Position numbers and translations under genes: made by a program. Below, piece after piece: positions 54,101 to 64,000 of a stretch of DNA of 64,000 nucleotides. The stretch covers positions 5,518,001-5,582,000 of the forward strand of contig OZ234497.1 in assembly GCA_965153455.1 (NCBI GenBank), in the 5' to 3' direction. The notes under the pieces were generated by a model. The model searched no databases. It had not been told where the DNA came from and saw only the letters and a list, made by a program, of their open reading frames with translations. The first letter of the stretch is position 1; the number at the start of each line of letters is the position of its first letter. This DNA is from Sphagnum compactum (Eukaryota; Bryophyta; Sphagnopsida; Sphagnales).

Positions 54101-54263
54101 GTCTCTGGTTATACTGAGCTTCAGAGAGCTTCAATTCCAGCTGCTGCTGCCGGCATGCACAGGGCTCCAGAAGATGGGCTATGGAGCTACACACATATGT
54201 ATCCAGCTCCACTGGCAGAAGTGTGCGGAGTTTTGCACTCTCTGGCAGTGTGTCTCCCTCCAT
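51103..54263 (-). CDS. Plant coiled-coil protein of unknown function, nine exons
   Basis: Exons on the minus strand: 54263-54030, 53775-53461, 53321-53254, 52975-52858, 52669-52440, 52219-52178, 51974-51869, 51588-51469 and 51231-51103. They join in one frame to 453 residues. The start MEGDTLPESAKLRTLLPVEL is followed by a long alpha-helical, Glu/Ala/Arg-rich coiled coil (QLELKLSEAQYNQRQLQLQ, NAQALKRQVADGQKLADRC, EAADEAEERAAAAEERALA, SLNSRFRAVIKRFKGNMRA, EKGAKALLVETQALRHEM), then LLADENKELWLMLRAKYP and a Ser-rich stretch. There is no signal peptide or membrane segment. It may be cytoskeletal or scaffold-like, but no function is known to me. The last exon (QEEEEEEK start) and the exon 7 acceptor are the least certain; one duplicated acceptor-like sequence lies beside exons 6 and 7. 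Confidence 0.8.
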
Positions 54264-55484
54264 ATTTCTACTAGTAATTGTATTCTCTGGCTAGCTGGGT
54301 GGCTTGCTGGGAGGGTTTTCTTTTTTTTTTTCCCGCAAAAGATTTTCTCAAACTCCTTGACACTACTGCGGAGCCTGCAAATGGAACAAAACAGTCCCTT
54401 CCCTTCGAAGTAGTAACAAGCCCTTTGTTTCTGGACTTTGATGCCCTAGGGGTTTAGGTTTAGCGGAAGCGAGAGTTTTGGTGTCCCCTAATCTAAACCT
54501 TTACGAGCAACCCATTTGAGATTTTATCACTTGCAACAAATGCGGAATGTTTTCAGGAGCTCGCAAGCCAACGACCATGAAGAAGAAACTACATACAGGT
54601 AAGCCCAAAATTCCATTGAAAGCTCTTTTCATTGCACGCCAGCTTCTTCACGACATGATTCTTCGTTTGGAGTTTGGCATTTCGCTTCTCTACCTCCTCC
54701 TCCTCCTCCTACCTCGTCCACCCTCACCCACAATCACTATTGCTCTCACTCCCAGCTCAATTCCTCACAACAATTCCTTCCCGACCCAAAACCTTAAAAA
54801 AACAGCAGCTCTCAACATACACAAAAGCAGTCGTCTTCGGCTCCATCCTCTTGAGAATCCAACACACGCAATTTGCCTGCAATTATGAAGTCCGGCGCTC
54901 ACAGAAGAATAACAACAACAACGAGACACAAAGCTCCGAAGAGGGAGAAAACTTTGTCCACAGAGATACCCACTTGAGACAAGAGAGAGATCGATCAAAA
55001 CAGTGAAAAGAATTCTGATCGGTCAGAGAGAAAAATGCAGTTCATTTGCACGAGACATTTAGTCGACAGATTTAGCATCCAAACAACAGTCATGCGAATT
55101 TCCGCCTTCTTTTCTTCTTCCCTTTCCTTTCGCGCTCCTGCAACGGTCACTGCGGGCCCTCGGAGGCGCCGTTACCGTTGCAGCAAGCGCGGACCACATG
55201 GGCGCCAGTTCCAGTTATGGTACCTTGTGGGCCCACCTTGATTTCAACCAGTCGCTAACCAACCGGTCCGTGAACTGACAAGTTAAGAGAACCAACCGGT
55301 TCCTGGACTAAACCAGTCCAGACAATCCACCAGACCAGGGAACCCCACCAGTCCAGTGTTCACTTCCAGCGCACCATCCATTTTGGAAGTCTGTTATGTA
55401 TGATTCAGTTGTGGATGAAACCTAACCTGAGTTAAAGTTGGATTTCACCTCGGTAAACCTATCCTATCAAAAGTTAGGTTCTCT

Positions 55485-55640
55485 AGGTAGGTACGTAGGT
55501 AGCACATATCCTATAAACAATAGGTCATGTAGGTACAAGAATAGGTGGCTACTAAGTAAGTAGGGTTTAGGGTTTAGGGTTATATGGAGATGGCTAGTAC
55601 GTAGGTGAAGTTGTAATCACACTTGGTGTTAGTAGGTGTA
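55485..55640. repeat. TAGGTAG-rich array with three telomere-type units
   Basis: GTAGGTA and TAGGTAG motifs recur every 10-20 bp. At 55561-55581 three TTTAGGG units occur in a row. Confidence 0.6.
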
Positions 55641-57639
55641 GGAGGCTTCTCTTGTAGGTAAGGTGCCTCTTGCTCTATTATATCACCTAGAGGTCTATCT
55701 ATGTGTAGCATAAAGCCTTTGGGGACGAGTCTTTACAAGAATAAAGGCCCATCTACAAGGCCCCAATTTTCTCATAAGGACTTGCTCAAGGAGGGCTTTA
55801 CATAGGTATAAAAACATGCAACAATTTTTTAATTTATAATTCCCATGATACTTGCCGGGTATCATGAGAAAAAGAACACAACCATGGGCTTCACAAGAAG
55901 TGAAGGCGTTGCCACTATGAGATTTCATTTTTCTTAAAGCATGCAATTGTCAAAGCATTATGCTCCAAACTATAAATGCACTTCCTCCTTTCTACCTACT
56001 TACCCAATTTTTTTAATGTATTATTTTTCCATTCTTTCTCTCCTCTTTCCTTTCTTTTCTTTTGATTGTGCTTTGTCTCTCCTCCATCATCACCACCATC
56101 ACCTACGAGTTGGAGTGCACAAGAACTATGGAGGTGCTAGAGTGGAATGTGCTTGAGTTGTGTTGCAAGAGAGCTCAAGAAACAAAAGTAAAACTTTTTC
56201 TTCTCTCTTCTTTTTGTTTCTCACACAATAGGACTTTGTAAAGTCACAAGGGCCAATCGGGTTCTTTCTCATGCTTTCATTTGTTTTCATGTTGCTCAGT
56301 GAACTTTTTTTGGTTTTTTCTTCTCTCTCTTGCATTCCCTCTCTTCTATCTCATGTTCTCATTTGTTGTTGTGTTTCTCACCAAACAATGCAACAAATTA
56401 TTTTTTTGGTCTCTCTTACACTCTTTCTCCTACCTTGCACCTCTATTTGTTATTACTCTTCTCATGTCTCTTGTGTTGTGTTGCTTGGCAACTTTTACTT
56501 TTATTTATTTATTTGTCTCTCATGCAAGGGAAAAAGAACATTGGGAGCCTTTATGTTACTCATGGAATTGGTTTGATGACTTGAACATACTAGACTACAT
56601 TCCTTGTAACACATGGTTTCAATTAAAATGGTAGTCATACATCACCCCCTTCTCAATTGCTTGATCTATTCTTGAAATTTCTAATGCAAAGTCTTGGCCT
56701 TGATCCCTCGTTTCACAAGACTTTCAATCACTAAGGACAACCCCAAATTGACGCAAAATAAGCATTTGAAAATGTAGTTCAACATTTTTAGTGAACTCTA
56801 ATTCAAGACGAGTTCATTCATGTTTTCATTCAAAACCCATGGGAGTTTGAAGCTCATTAAGCAAGTTAAAAAATGTTGCAATCAATGACCCCTCAACACA
56901 AATACATGAATCATAACTTTAAATTGATTAAAAAACCCTCCACACAAACACATAGATAATAACTTATAATTGAATCGATCCTTCAACATAAATTCATCAA
57001 TAATAGAGCTTAAAACTTGAAATATTTCAATACAAATTTATGAACAATATTTTAAAATTGATTGACGAAAATACATTAAGGATTTAGTTAGATATGATTA
57101 ATAGATTTGCTCAAGGATAAGATAAAATAATGATTGAACCACCAAAAATGAAATTCAAATACATATTTCTTTGGTTGTAAACATCTAGTTGGTAATTTAT
57201 AACAAGTTGATCAAGTATGTAAACAAGGTGTATCTAGAAATCAAAACCTTTCACAAAGGAAAAAAAACTTACAATATTCACATGTGAGTTACAATGAGGA
57301 TATTGCATTGATTTAAGCATTTATTTTGGTTTACTAGTCACGTTTCACCATACATGCAAACCCAAAATGAAATGATATTGATGGTTTTGGATATGCAATG
57401 GTCTAAAATATTGACATGTCAAAATATTTGATACATTTAAATTCTTTGATAATGACAGAGGATCAAAATATGGAACTCCAAAAGAAATTGCTTCCTTTTT
57501 GTTTTAAGTGGTACACCTTAAAAAGGTTGACACGTTATCATTGGAATTTCAAAGGTCATTTAAGCGAAGCATGCCAAGCTTTTTGCAATATCCACATGTG
57601 AGAATGACAATATTCAATCTTGTCATGGTGATAAGTTTA

Positions 57640-57835
57640 GTAGGTTTAAGGGGTAATAGTTAGATAAGTAGGTAGATGCGCCCATATAGGTAGTGCCAAA
57701 TCAATGAGTAGAAGGCCTAGGTAGATAGATTGTTTATCTAAGTAAATAATCAATAGGTTTTAGGTTGCAATTAGTAGGTAGGGACCTAGTAGGTAGTCAA
57801 TAGGTAATTAGTAGAAGGTAGGCAACCGTGTCAAT
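57640..57835. repeat. Second TAGGTAG-rich array
   Basis: About ten GTAGGTAG, AGTAGG and CTAGGTAG motifs recur without a fixed period. It resembles the array at 55.5 kb and the CTACC run at 820-859 in reverse complement. Confidence 0.6.
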
Positions 57836-58576
57836 TAGTATGAAGAAGGAAGAAGAAACATATCAATTTTTTTTTTTAAAAAAAAGAGAGAGATACATAT
57901 AGATAGATTGGGATTCTAAATAAACTATCTATCTCATTCAACTACCGAGAGGTGATTATCTAGGCAACAAGTACAAGCTGAAACAAATCACCCCTTCTAG
58001 TGAACAAAATAGGTAGTCAATAAATGCATTGGCGGGTGTTAGTTCATTGTGGCGCTCCCAACCATGCACCCCATTGGTGAAAGCCCCACATTTTGGGAAT
58101 GTCTCAAAAGTTGAAGGCTATTATGAACATATACAAATCCTTACCTTGCAAAGGTCCTCAAGCTATAGGCCGTCCTCTCTTGCTCAGCAGGCATAAGCTC
58201 CCCCTCTTCTTTCTGCTTGCATATGCCACCAATCACACAAGTTATGAGTTTTTGTCCATTGAGAGGAGGGCTACATGTTTTTCCATCCATTTACGAGCTG
58301 GTTATGTGACTCTTTTCCATCCATCTACGAGCTGGTTATGTGACTTTTCATCCATCGACAAGAGGGTTATGGGGTCACTTCCAAACCTTTGCAATGTACA
58401 TTATCAGCTTGAGCACACCAGTTACCCTGAATGGCACCAGTGTTTAGACGCCTCAACTATTCATGATCACCTGCGTGATCTCACAGGTTCCCTAGTCCAT
58501 AATCATCCCTTGTTAGTATCTCAATGCTTTGATTGGATGTCAGGTCATGAGTTACAACCCATACCTTCAACCTTTG

Positions 58577-58640
58577 TTTCATTAGAGACCTAGTTAGCAC
58601 AAGGTACCACCCTGGGCTCTCATTGGCCAAATGACTCCAC
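58577..58640. repeat. Dispersed repeat shared with 1463-1530
   Basis: TTTCATTAG, then TAGTTAGCACAAGGTACCA, then GGGCTCTCATTGGCC, occur here and near 1463-1530 in the same order and orientation, 57 kb apart. Family unknown. Confidence 0.7.
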
Positions 58641-58649
58641 AACCCTTAC

Positions 58650-59070
58650 ATGCTCGAATGAAGATTTCATAACTGCTCTTTGTGGATGAAAAGAGGGCGT
58701 CTTGATTCTCACAAGCTATGGTTATGTCAAGCAACCTGCAAATGCTCACCAGTTAGCTGATACATAAACATACATTGATCACAAGTTGTAAATAAGGATT
58801 TGCAACCAATAGATCCTAGGAAACAAGGCACACAGTAGATGAAACTATCATTTCATTTTGTAAGATAATAAAGATAATCAACCATTTTGTATTCCTGTTG
58901 ATATATAGGATATTGATTGATTGTTCATCATGATCAAATTGACATTTTATTGTCTGCAGTACCTGATGGAGGTCAATTTCATTCATTAAACTCAAGTACT
59001 GAGTTGCTGTCATAAGCCTGGCAGTAACAGGAAAAACTCTGCCATGATGCTGCTGGCTGCTCAACAAAAC
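58650..59070 (-). other. Two orphan coding-like exons downstream of V-ATPase subunit C
   Basis: Minus-strand block 59070-58963 is 108 bp, bordered by TATTTCAG and GTACTG, and encodes VLLSSQQHHGRVFPVTARL, then MTATQYLSLMNEIDLHQ, with open phase 0. Block 58735-58650, bordered by TTTGCAG and GTAAGG, encodes LLDITIACENQDALF, then SSTKSSYEIFIRA, in a frame that needs two carried-over bases, so the two blocks do not join directly. Neither belongs to the canonical subunit C protein, which ends at 60088. They may be exons of an unseen gene, an alternative 3' end, or chance. Confidence 0.3.
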
Positions 59071-60087
59071 CTGAAATAGGAAAGAGAGGAACACAAGGAG
59101 AAAAGAAAATTTAAAATAAAATCTTTTTTTAAAAAATTTCTAAACCAAATAAGAAAAGAGGAAGAGTAAGGAAAAAAACACAGAAAACTAGAGCACAGTC
59201 TCCAACCAAAACTGAAACTCAAATCAACCACACCTGACCACTCAACCAAGATTTTCCACACCAATCAATCTCAATATTTTGCATTATTCTTCTTTAAATC
59301 AGACAGTGAACAAAATCAAAAGAGAATGAAGGAATTAACAGTGGTACTTAACTGTGCAAAGCTAGAAACTCACAGAACTGATGAAGTCCAGCCAATGCCC
59401 TGGCTACCTGTCATGTAGCTCAACCAGTTTGCCATTGTGAAGCCCCACATGCATAGTGCTAGTATTGAAGATCATGTCACTTAGTTGCAGAATTGACTAG
59501 CTTTCATGTTCAAACCCTGTTCCTGCTCATGATTTGATATACTTACAACCATCCCCACAAATTCATTTCTGTCTTCCCAGCCATTTCAGTAGCTGCAGTT
59601 AATTTCCTTCAGGAAAACAAAAGCCTATCACACTCTCCTGCTTTTGCATCCAATTGCCAGCCCATGCCACTGCTCCTCCAGATGGAAGCCACAACAGAAG
59701 AGGAGTAACTCATTCTACAGAAACAATTGTGCATGTCCTCAAGCTGAAGACTTACAATAAAGACAACCTCTTTTCTGTTTCATGACACACCAAATGTGCT
59801 GACATTAACAACCCCTATAGGAACAGCAGTCTGTGGGTTTCTTCTCAAAAAGAAAAAACCACTATAATAACAAAAAGGAGCAAGATACAAGCCAACAATG
59901 ACCATGAGAACCTTTGGGCTTGGCACCAAGCTCCTAAGTTAGCCAGCATTCATTAATTGGAGTGTAGAATAGACAGACCTATGTCTCTTCAAGAGTTGGA
60001 ATTGAGAAACAACCTCTGGTGGAGAAATAATTAATGATCAGACTCTGCAGCTACAGAATGAAAACATGACAATGACAGTAATGACTA
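59071..60087. other. 3' flank of V-ATPase subunit C
   Basis: This should contain the 3'-UTR and terminator region. No coding exon of subunit C lies here, and no other feature was recognised. Confidence 0.5.
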
Positions 60088-63000
60088 CTATGCTGACAAG
60101 TTGACTGTTATTGACACATACGGATGCACATCGGCATCACCCCCAGCAACGCCCATCATGCCTGAATCTTCGTCAGACTTCCAAAATCCACTGCAATCAC
60201 CATGTTTGCCCTTTCAGTATTCCACCCAAAATTTCCCTCCATGCTGTCAATGAGTCAAACTATTTGTTGTTGATCCCATGGATGTGAAAAGCATATTGTG
60301 GTTTCTCATGCATACAAACATTGCCAACGTGCAAACATACTGCATAACCAATGTGCATACCTATTCCTCCCATCACAGAGACTCTCAAGTGTTGTGCGCA
60401 CTTTTTTCTCGTTTTTTGCACTTGGTGCCAAAACAGCTGCCTGAAGTCAACGCAACAGCAGGACATTAGAGTAATTAAGTGGCATTGATACATGTGCAAT
60501 TAGGAGAAACTGCTGTTAGTAAACACTTGATACTGACCAGAAACTGGGGAGGAAGACCATATCTCAAAATGCTCTCTGTGAAGATACGTATTGCACATAT
60601 GTGCATCCAGGAGCTGAAAACCTGCACAAGGAAGAGACATTCACAATGCCTTGGAGTTCAGTAAAAATCCATGCCAAGTTTCCCCTCCTTCAATTCCCGT
60701 GCACCTGTCACTTCTCCAAACATGCCAACATTGTTCGAGCAATATGACATTGTAGAATGTACTTCTTCTGAATACATTGAGCATTGTAGTTGATTTCAGA
60801 TTCCACTTCTAACCTTAACAAGAGCCTCTTCACTGACAATTGCTGGACACAATTTGTTCAATGCAAACTCCCAAACTAACATATATTTCTCTTTCCGCCT
60901 TGTATTCGCATGGAAACATGAATGCTCCAGCAAAGAAGAACTTCCGGCTAGGTGGCTGATGCCCTATATTGATATGAGTACCTCTCCATAACTTGCATAA
61001 CACCACTGTAGCAAAGTACTCTGTAAGATTTCTTGGTCACGCTGCAGACGGTCTAGTTCTTCCCTTCGTTGTGTCTGGCCTTCAGGATCGAACTCAAAAT
61101 CTCGAACCTGATTTCACAAGTCTTCATAAGAGTCAGAGAATGAGTTGTCAAATTTGTGTCATGAACCCTAAATTTATATATATATATATATGTGTTTTAC
61201 CCTGCAGCATAGGCTTGGAGCCCACCTGAAAACCCTTCTCACGAGCAGATGTTTTGAATGTGTCTGCCACCTTACGAAACAGAGTCACTGTGTACAGTGC
61301 ATACTCATTGTCCTCTGACAGTTTCTTCGAAGACCGTGGGACCTGCAGGAGCAGACCACAGTGTGATAGCATGTACAGCCACACAAACTCACAGATGTGA
61401 TAACCTGGGGTACCGCTTCATGCACCTTGCTTGCTGTTCATAACAGACAACATTTTGTCACTGATCACACAAGTCAACAATGCATAAGACATGTGACCTG
61501 GAATTGTTGACACTGTTTTAGCTCACCACATACCACAAAAGAAGACAGTGTCTCATAGTGAGAAAGCCAATCCTTCTGTGAATACTTGGAAACCACCACC
61601 AACAGAGTGACCAAATGCTCAGTGCTGATAACATCATCAGCTTTTACCAAGTTTGACAGATCCCGCACTGCCATGCTGTCCATGTTACCTCCACTTGGTC
61701 AGCAACCTTCTTATTCATGACAGCACATTTGGAGTCCCATTCCCAGTGAAGAAACAGAAAAAGATTACATCAGCAGTAGGGATTCCATAATGTGATCACA
61801 GTAACAGCCCATTTCAAGCATATTTGGCAAAGAATAAAATACCTCCCACTCTGTTTTCGAAGAGTAGTACTCAGTTGTGTTTTCACATTGCTGTACTCTG
61901 CTACTCTGACCTGCAAATACACAACCCCTCCCTATTATGACGTGGCAACACCAGATTTGAAAAGGTAAAAGCTGAATTCTTTCTGAAAATCTGAAAGAAA
62001 GGTAGCCAGTGTTGCAATCTTACTGGTAGTACTTAGTCATAGCAGCTTTACATTGCTGTACAATTTTTTTTAAGAGCAGTGAAACACAATGGAACTGGGT
62101 TGTAGACTTTGCACACCTTCAGATCATCTTCAAGCTTAGCCACACTATCTTGAATAGCATCCACAACCTCCCTCAGAGGTGTCATGGTAGGATACTTTGC
62201 TTCATCCCAACTGAACCTGCAGCCAAGTGGACCTTCAGTTCCACTTCAAGCACTGCCAGTGCAGATGCAAGCCAATAAGAGCACTTCAAAGAGATGTTTC
62301 TGTTCATCTATCTGCTCCTCCCATGTAACAGTTTTCCTGTGGTGAGATATTTGGTACATATGCTGGACTAGCAGCTAAATTATTCAAGTGTGAACTTTGT
62401 TCCACCTTAGAACCAGAACTTCGTGTGGCACAAGATGCTAGCTTATGGAATCTAACGTCTCTCAGATCCATGCCAAGGACAATCCAAATGATTGAAGGTC
62501 TGTGATGCGTTCTGCCTAATCCAGGTTCGTCCATGCCCATATACAATTTAAGACAAACACAGACCTAATTTCTCAAGCGTCCAGCTGCTCCCCTCTTGGA
62601 GGAGGATGAAGCCCAAATGGAAAAGAATGTTTGTGATATGTCCTCTGCAGATATTGTCCCCTTCCAACTGTGTGAATGCTATTATCTCACATGTGCCCAG
62701 AGATGCAAGATGGTATGCTTGATTGTCGTCCTTCCTTCTGAGTTCTCAAGGTAATGCAAAAGACAAGAAGGAAGCTACTTGAAGTCCCCTACTCAAAGTT
62801 GTGAGGAGTTTTTCAGGTCAGAAGAAATCAGAAGAAGGAACTGGCTTGGTTTCCCAATTCACCTGGTGACATAAGAATCGATAGGAACGCCATCCACAGC
62901 AAGAGCGCTGGAATCTGCAATGGCCACTCGCTCCAGCTCGTCAATCTGCCTCTTCACCTTGTGTGTCACTCCCTCCACGACCGAATTCGCCTACAGAGCA

Positions 63001-63723
63001 ACCATCTTCATAAGCCTAGAATTCCCGAAGAGGCCGCAAAGAAGGGAGATGGCGGAATAGTACAGAAACCAAAATTCCGTCAGCAGACTCTGCAATGGTT
63101 TCAGAACGCAACCGAGCGTAAAGAAGCGCGATGAGCGAGCAGACTGTCTCTCACCTTTGTTAAGTCATCGCTGAGGGCCAGTAAAGAGTCCAGTGTGCCG
63201 ACGCGCAAATCTGGAATATGAAACTGCAAAATACAAAAGACTTCAGCATTCCATCTTCAACTATTACAACATGTGACAACAACCGGCAGTTCTAAGGGTA
63301 TCGGAACACGCGGACACCTCCTCTGCCCCGCCAACGCCATGACAAACCTTGTTCACTGATCGAAAATCGAATTACAATCTTCACATTTTCCGGTATACTG
63401 GATACGTTCTGGCACCAGCACTTTCAGATCCGCAATGAAGCGAAACAGCACATGGATCCCGGCAAGAAAAAAAAGGTCCTCGAAAAGGCCGTAATGGTAA
63501 GCTACCCTGATAGGTCATACGAGAAGCAACCAGCTGACACGATCCCGAGCGGAAGCAAAAGACGCTCCGAGATCTAAAAACTCCGGTGTTCTTTGACATT
63601 GCGTACCTTGTAAGTAGCAATATCAAACGCAATTTTGGAGATGCCACGCTGCAAATTCTCCCATGCGGAAGAAGACGATCCCTGCAGTGGCAACGAAACT
63701 AAAATGTACTTGGAAACAGCCAT
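60088..63723 (-). CDS. VHA-C: V-type proton ATPase subunit C (DET3 family), eleven exons
   Basis: Exons on the minus strand: 63723-63607, 63223-63155, 62990-62863, 62216-62117, 61910-61843, 61693-61534, 61342-61226, 61107-60982, 60621-60538, 60440-60361 and 60190-60088. They join in one frame to 383 residues (Arabidopsis DET3 is 375). Family blocks are YILVSLPLQ at the start, [136 protein letters not shown] and [12 protein letters not shown] at the end. Subunit C links the V1 head to V0 and controls reversible assembly of the pump that acidifies the vacuole and trans-Golgi. The acceptor of exon 6 (ACCAAG before TGGAGG) is unusual and gives [10 protein letters not shown] at the junction. The ATG at 63723 fits the family N-terminus; an overlapping longer frame to 63979 is leader. 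Confidence 0.96.
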
Positions 63724-64000
63724 CGCCGAGCGCCTTCTTTCCCCTCGATCCACAGTGGCACTCAATCTCCCCGCCGCTCCTTGTCTTCTTCGGTTCTCCC
63801 TTCGTTCTCACTATCCGTCTCCTCGCTGCAAAAATCTGGGAAGCATTCTTCGTGAGCGAGGAGGAGGAGGAGGAAGGCAAATTCTGGCGCGTATTTTCTT
63901 TCGAGCAAGCGAAGCGCCAAAAATCCGGACACCGCTTCCCAATGTCGAAACTAGCCAGAAAATCAAAAGCATTTGCCACTATATTACAACTTATGGCAAC
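63724..64000. promoter_or_regulatory. Leader and proximal upstream region of V-ATPase subunit C
   Basis: GC-rich DNA with a GAGGAGGAGG run near 63859 lies directly upstream on the minus strand. The 118-residue minus-strand frame here overlaps the start codon in another register and lacks a known domain, so it is treated as leader. A core promoter cannot be placed before the window ends. Confidence 0.35.

Larger units (their letters stand above)
54264..58570. other. Leader of the coiled-coil gene and repeat-rich intergenic DNA
   Basis: The first kilobase may hold the leader and promoter of the coiled-coil gene; plus-strand frames at 54.5-55.0 kb are Leu/Ser/Pro-rich and antisense to it. From 55.2 kb on there are TAGGTAG-rich stretches, T-rich DNA at 56.0-56.6 kb and AT-rich DNA. 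A 166-residue plus-strand frame at 58093-58593 contains a short internal duplication (CATCTACGAGCTGGTTATGT and relatives near 58290-58370) and has no recognised domain. Confidence 0.4.

Noticed and set aside
56271-56634. Plus-strand frames rich in Leu, Phe, Cys and Ser
   Set aside because: Three registers are open over the same CT-rich DNA, typical of composition rather than coding.
63623-63979. 118-residue minus-strand frame upstream of V-ATPase subunit C
   Set aside because: It overlaps the subunit C start in another register and has no family match; the subunit C N-terminus is well supported at 63723.

Overview
The window is nuclear DNA of a land plant. It holds spliced genes with GT-AG introns, chloroplast-targeted proteins of plant type (glutamyl-tRNA reductase, a P-class PPR protein), a plant-type ubiquitin, and much AT-rich DNA filled with degenerate retroelements, DNA transposons and tandem repeats. 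I cannot fix the lineage. Intron sizes and repeat content would fit a non-seed plant (bryophyte, lycophyte or fern), but that is a guess. I found no prokaryotic features, CRISPR arrays or operons.

Five genes can be built to full length by joining exons in frame: 60S ribosomal protein eL37 (+, 22.3-23.6 kb); a 907-residue PPR protein resembling Arabidopsis At5g02860 (+, 35.1-38.4 kb); glutamyl-tRNA reductase HEMA (-, 42.2-44.7 kb); a plant coiled-coil protein of unknown function (-, 51.1-54.3 kb); and V-ATPase subunit C, the DET3 family (-, 60.1-63.7 kb). A sixth, ubiquitin, is cut by the left edge. A possible seventh gene starts at 21.36 kb and diverges from eL37; only its first two exons can be argued for. 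Unassigned coding-like pieces lie at 15.5 kb and 58.6-59.1 kb.

Layout: 0-0.13 kb ubiquitin 5' end; 0.13-15 kb AT-rich DNA with degenerate repeats and a Ty1/copia relic (11.2-11.7 kb); 15-21.4 kb less AT-rich DNA with possible exons; 21.4-22.2 kb a tandem repeat of 178-179 bp units, each carrying a telo-box, leading into the eL37 promoter; 26.3-28.3 kb a decayed hAT-like transposase; 30.9-34.6 kb a decayed LINE lying between copies of a second retroelement tail; then the PPR gene; 38.4-42.2 kb degenerate repeats; HEMA with a microsatellite-rich leader and a minisatellite upstream; 46.5-46.9 kb a MITE; 47.6-48.5 kb a minisatellite of about 92 bp units; the coiled-coil gene; 54.3-58.6 kb repeats rich in TAGG motifs; then V-ATPase subunit C.

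The genes are unrelated housekeeping functions (translation, protein turnover, plastid RNA metabolism, tetrapyrrole synthesis, vacuolar proton pumping) and do not form a pathway cluster. I see no new biological system. The most interesting structures are the telo-box repeat next to eL37, the possible divergent partner of eL37, and a duplicated splice acceptor in the coiled-coil gene.
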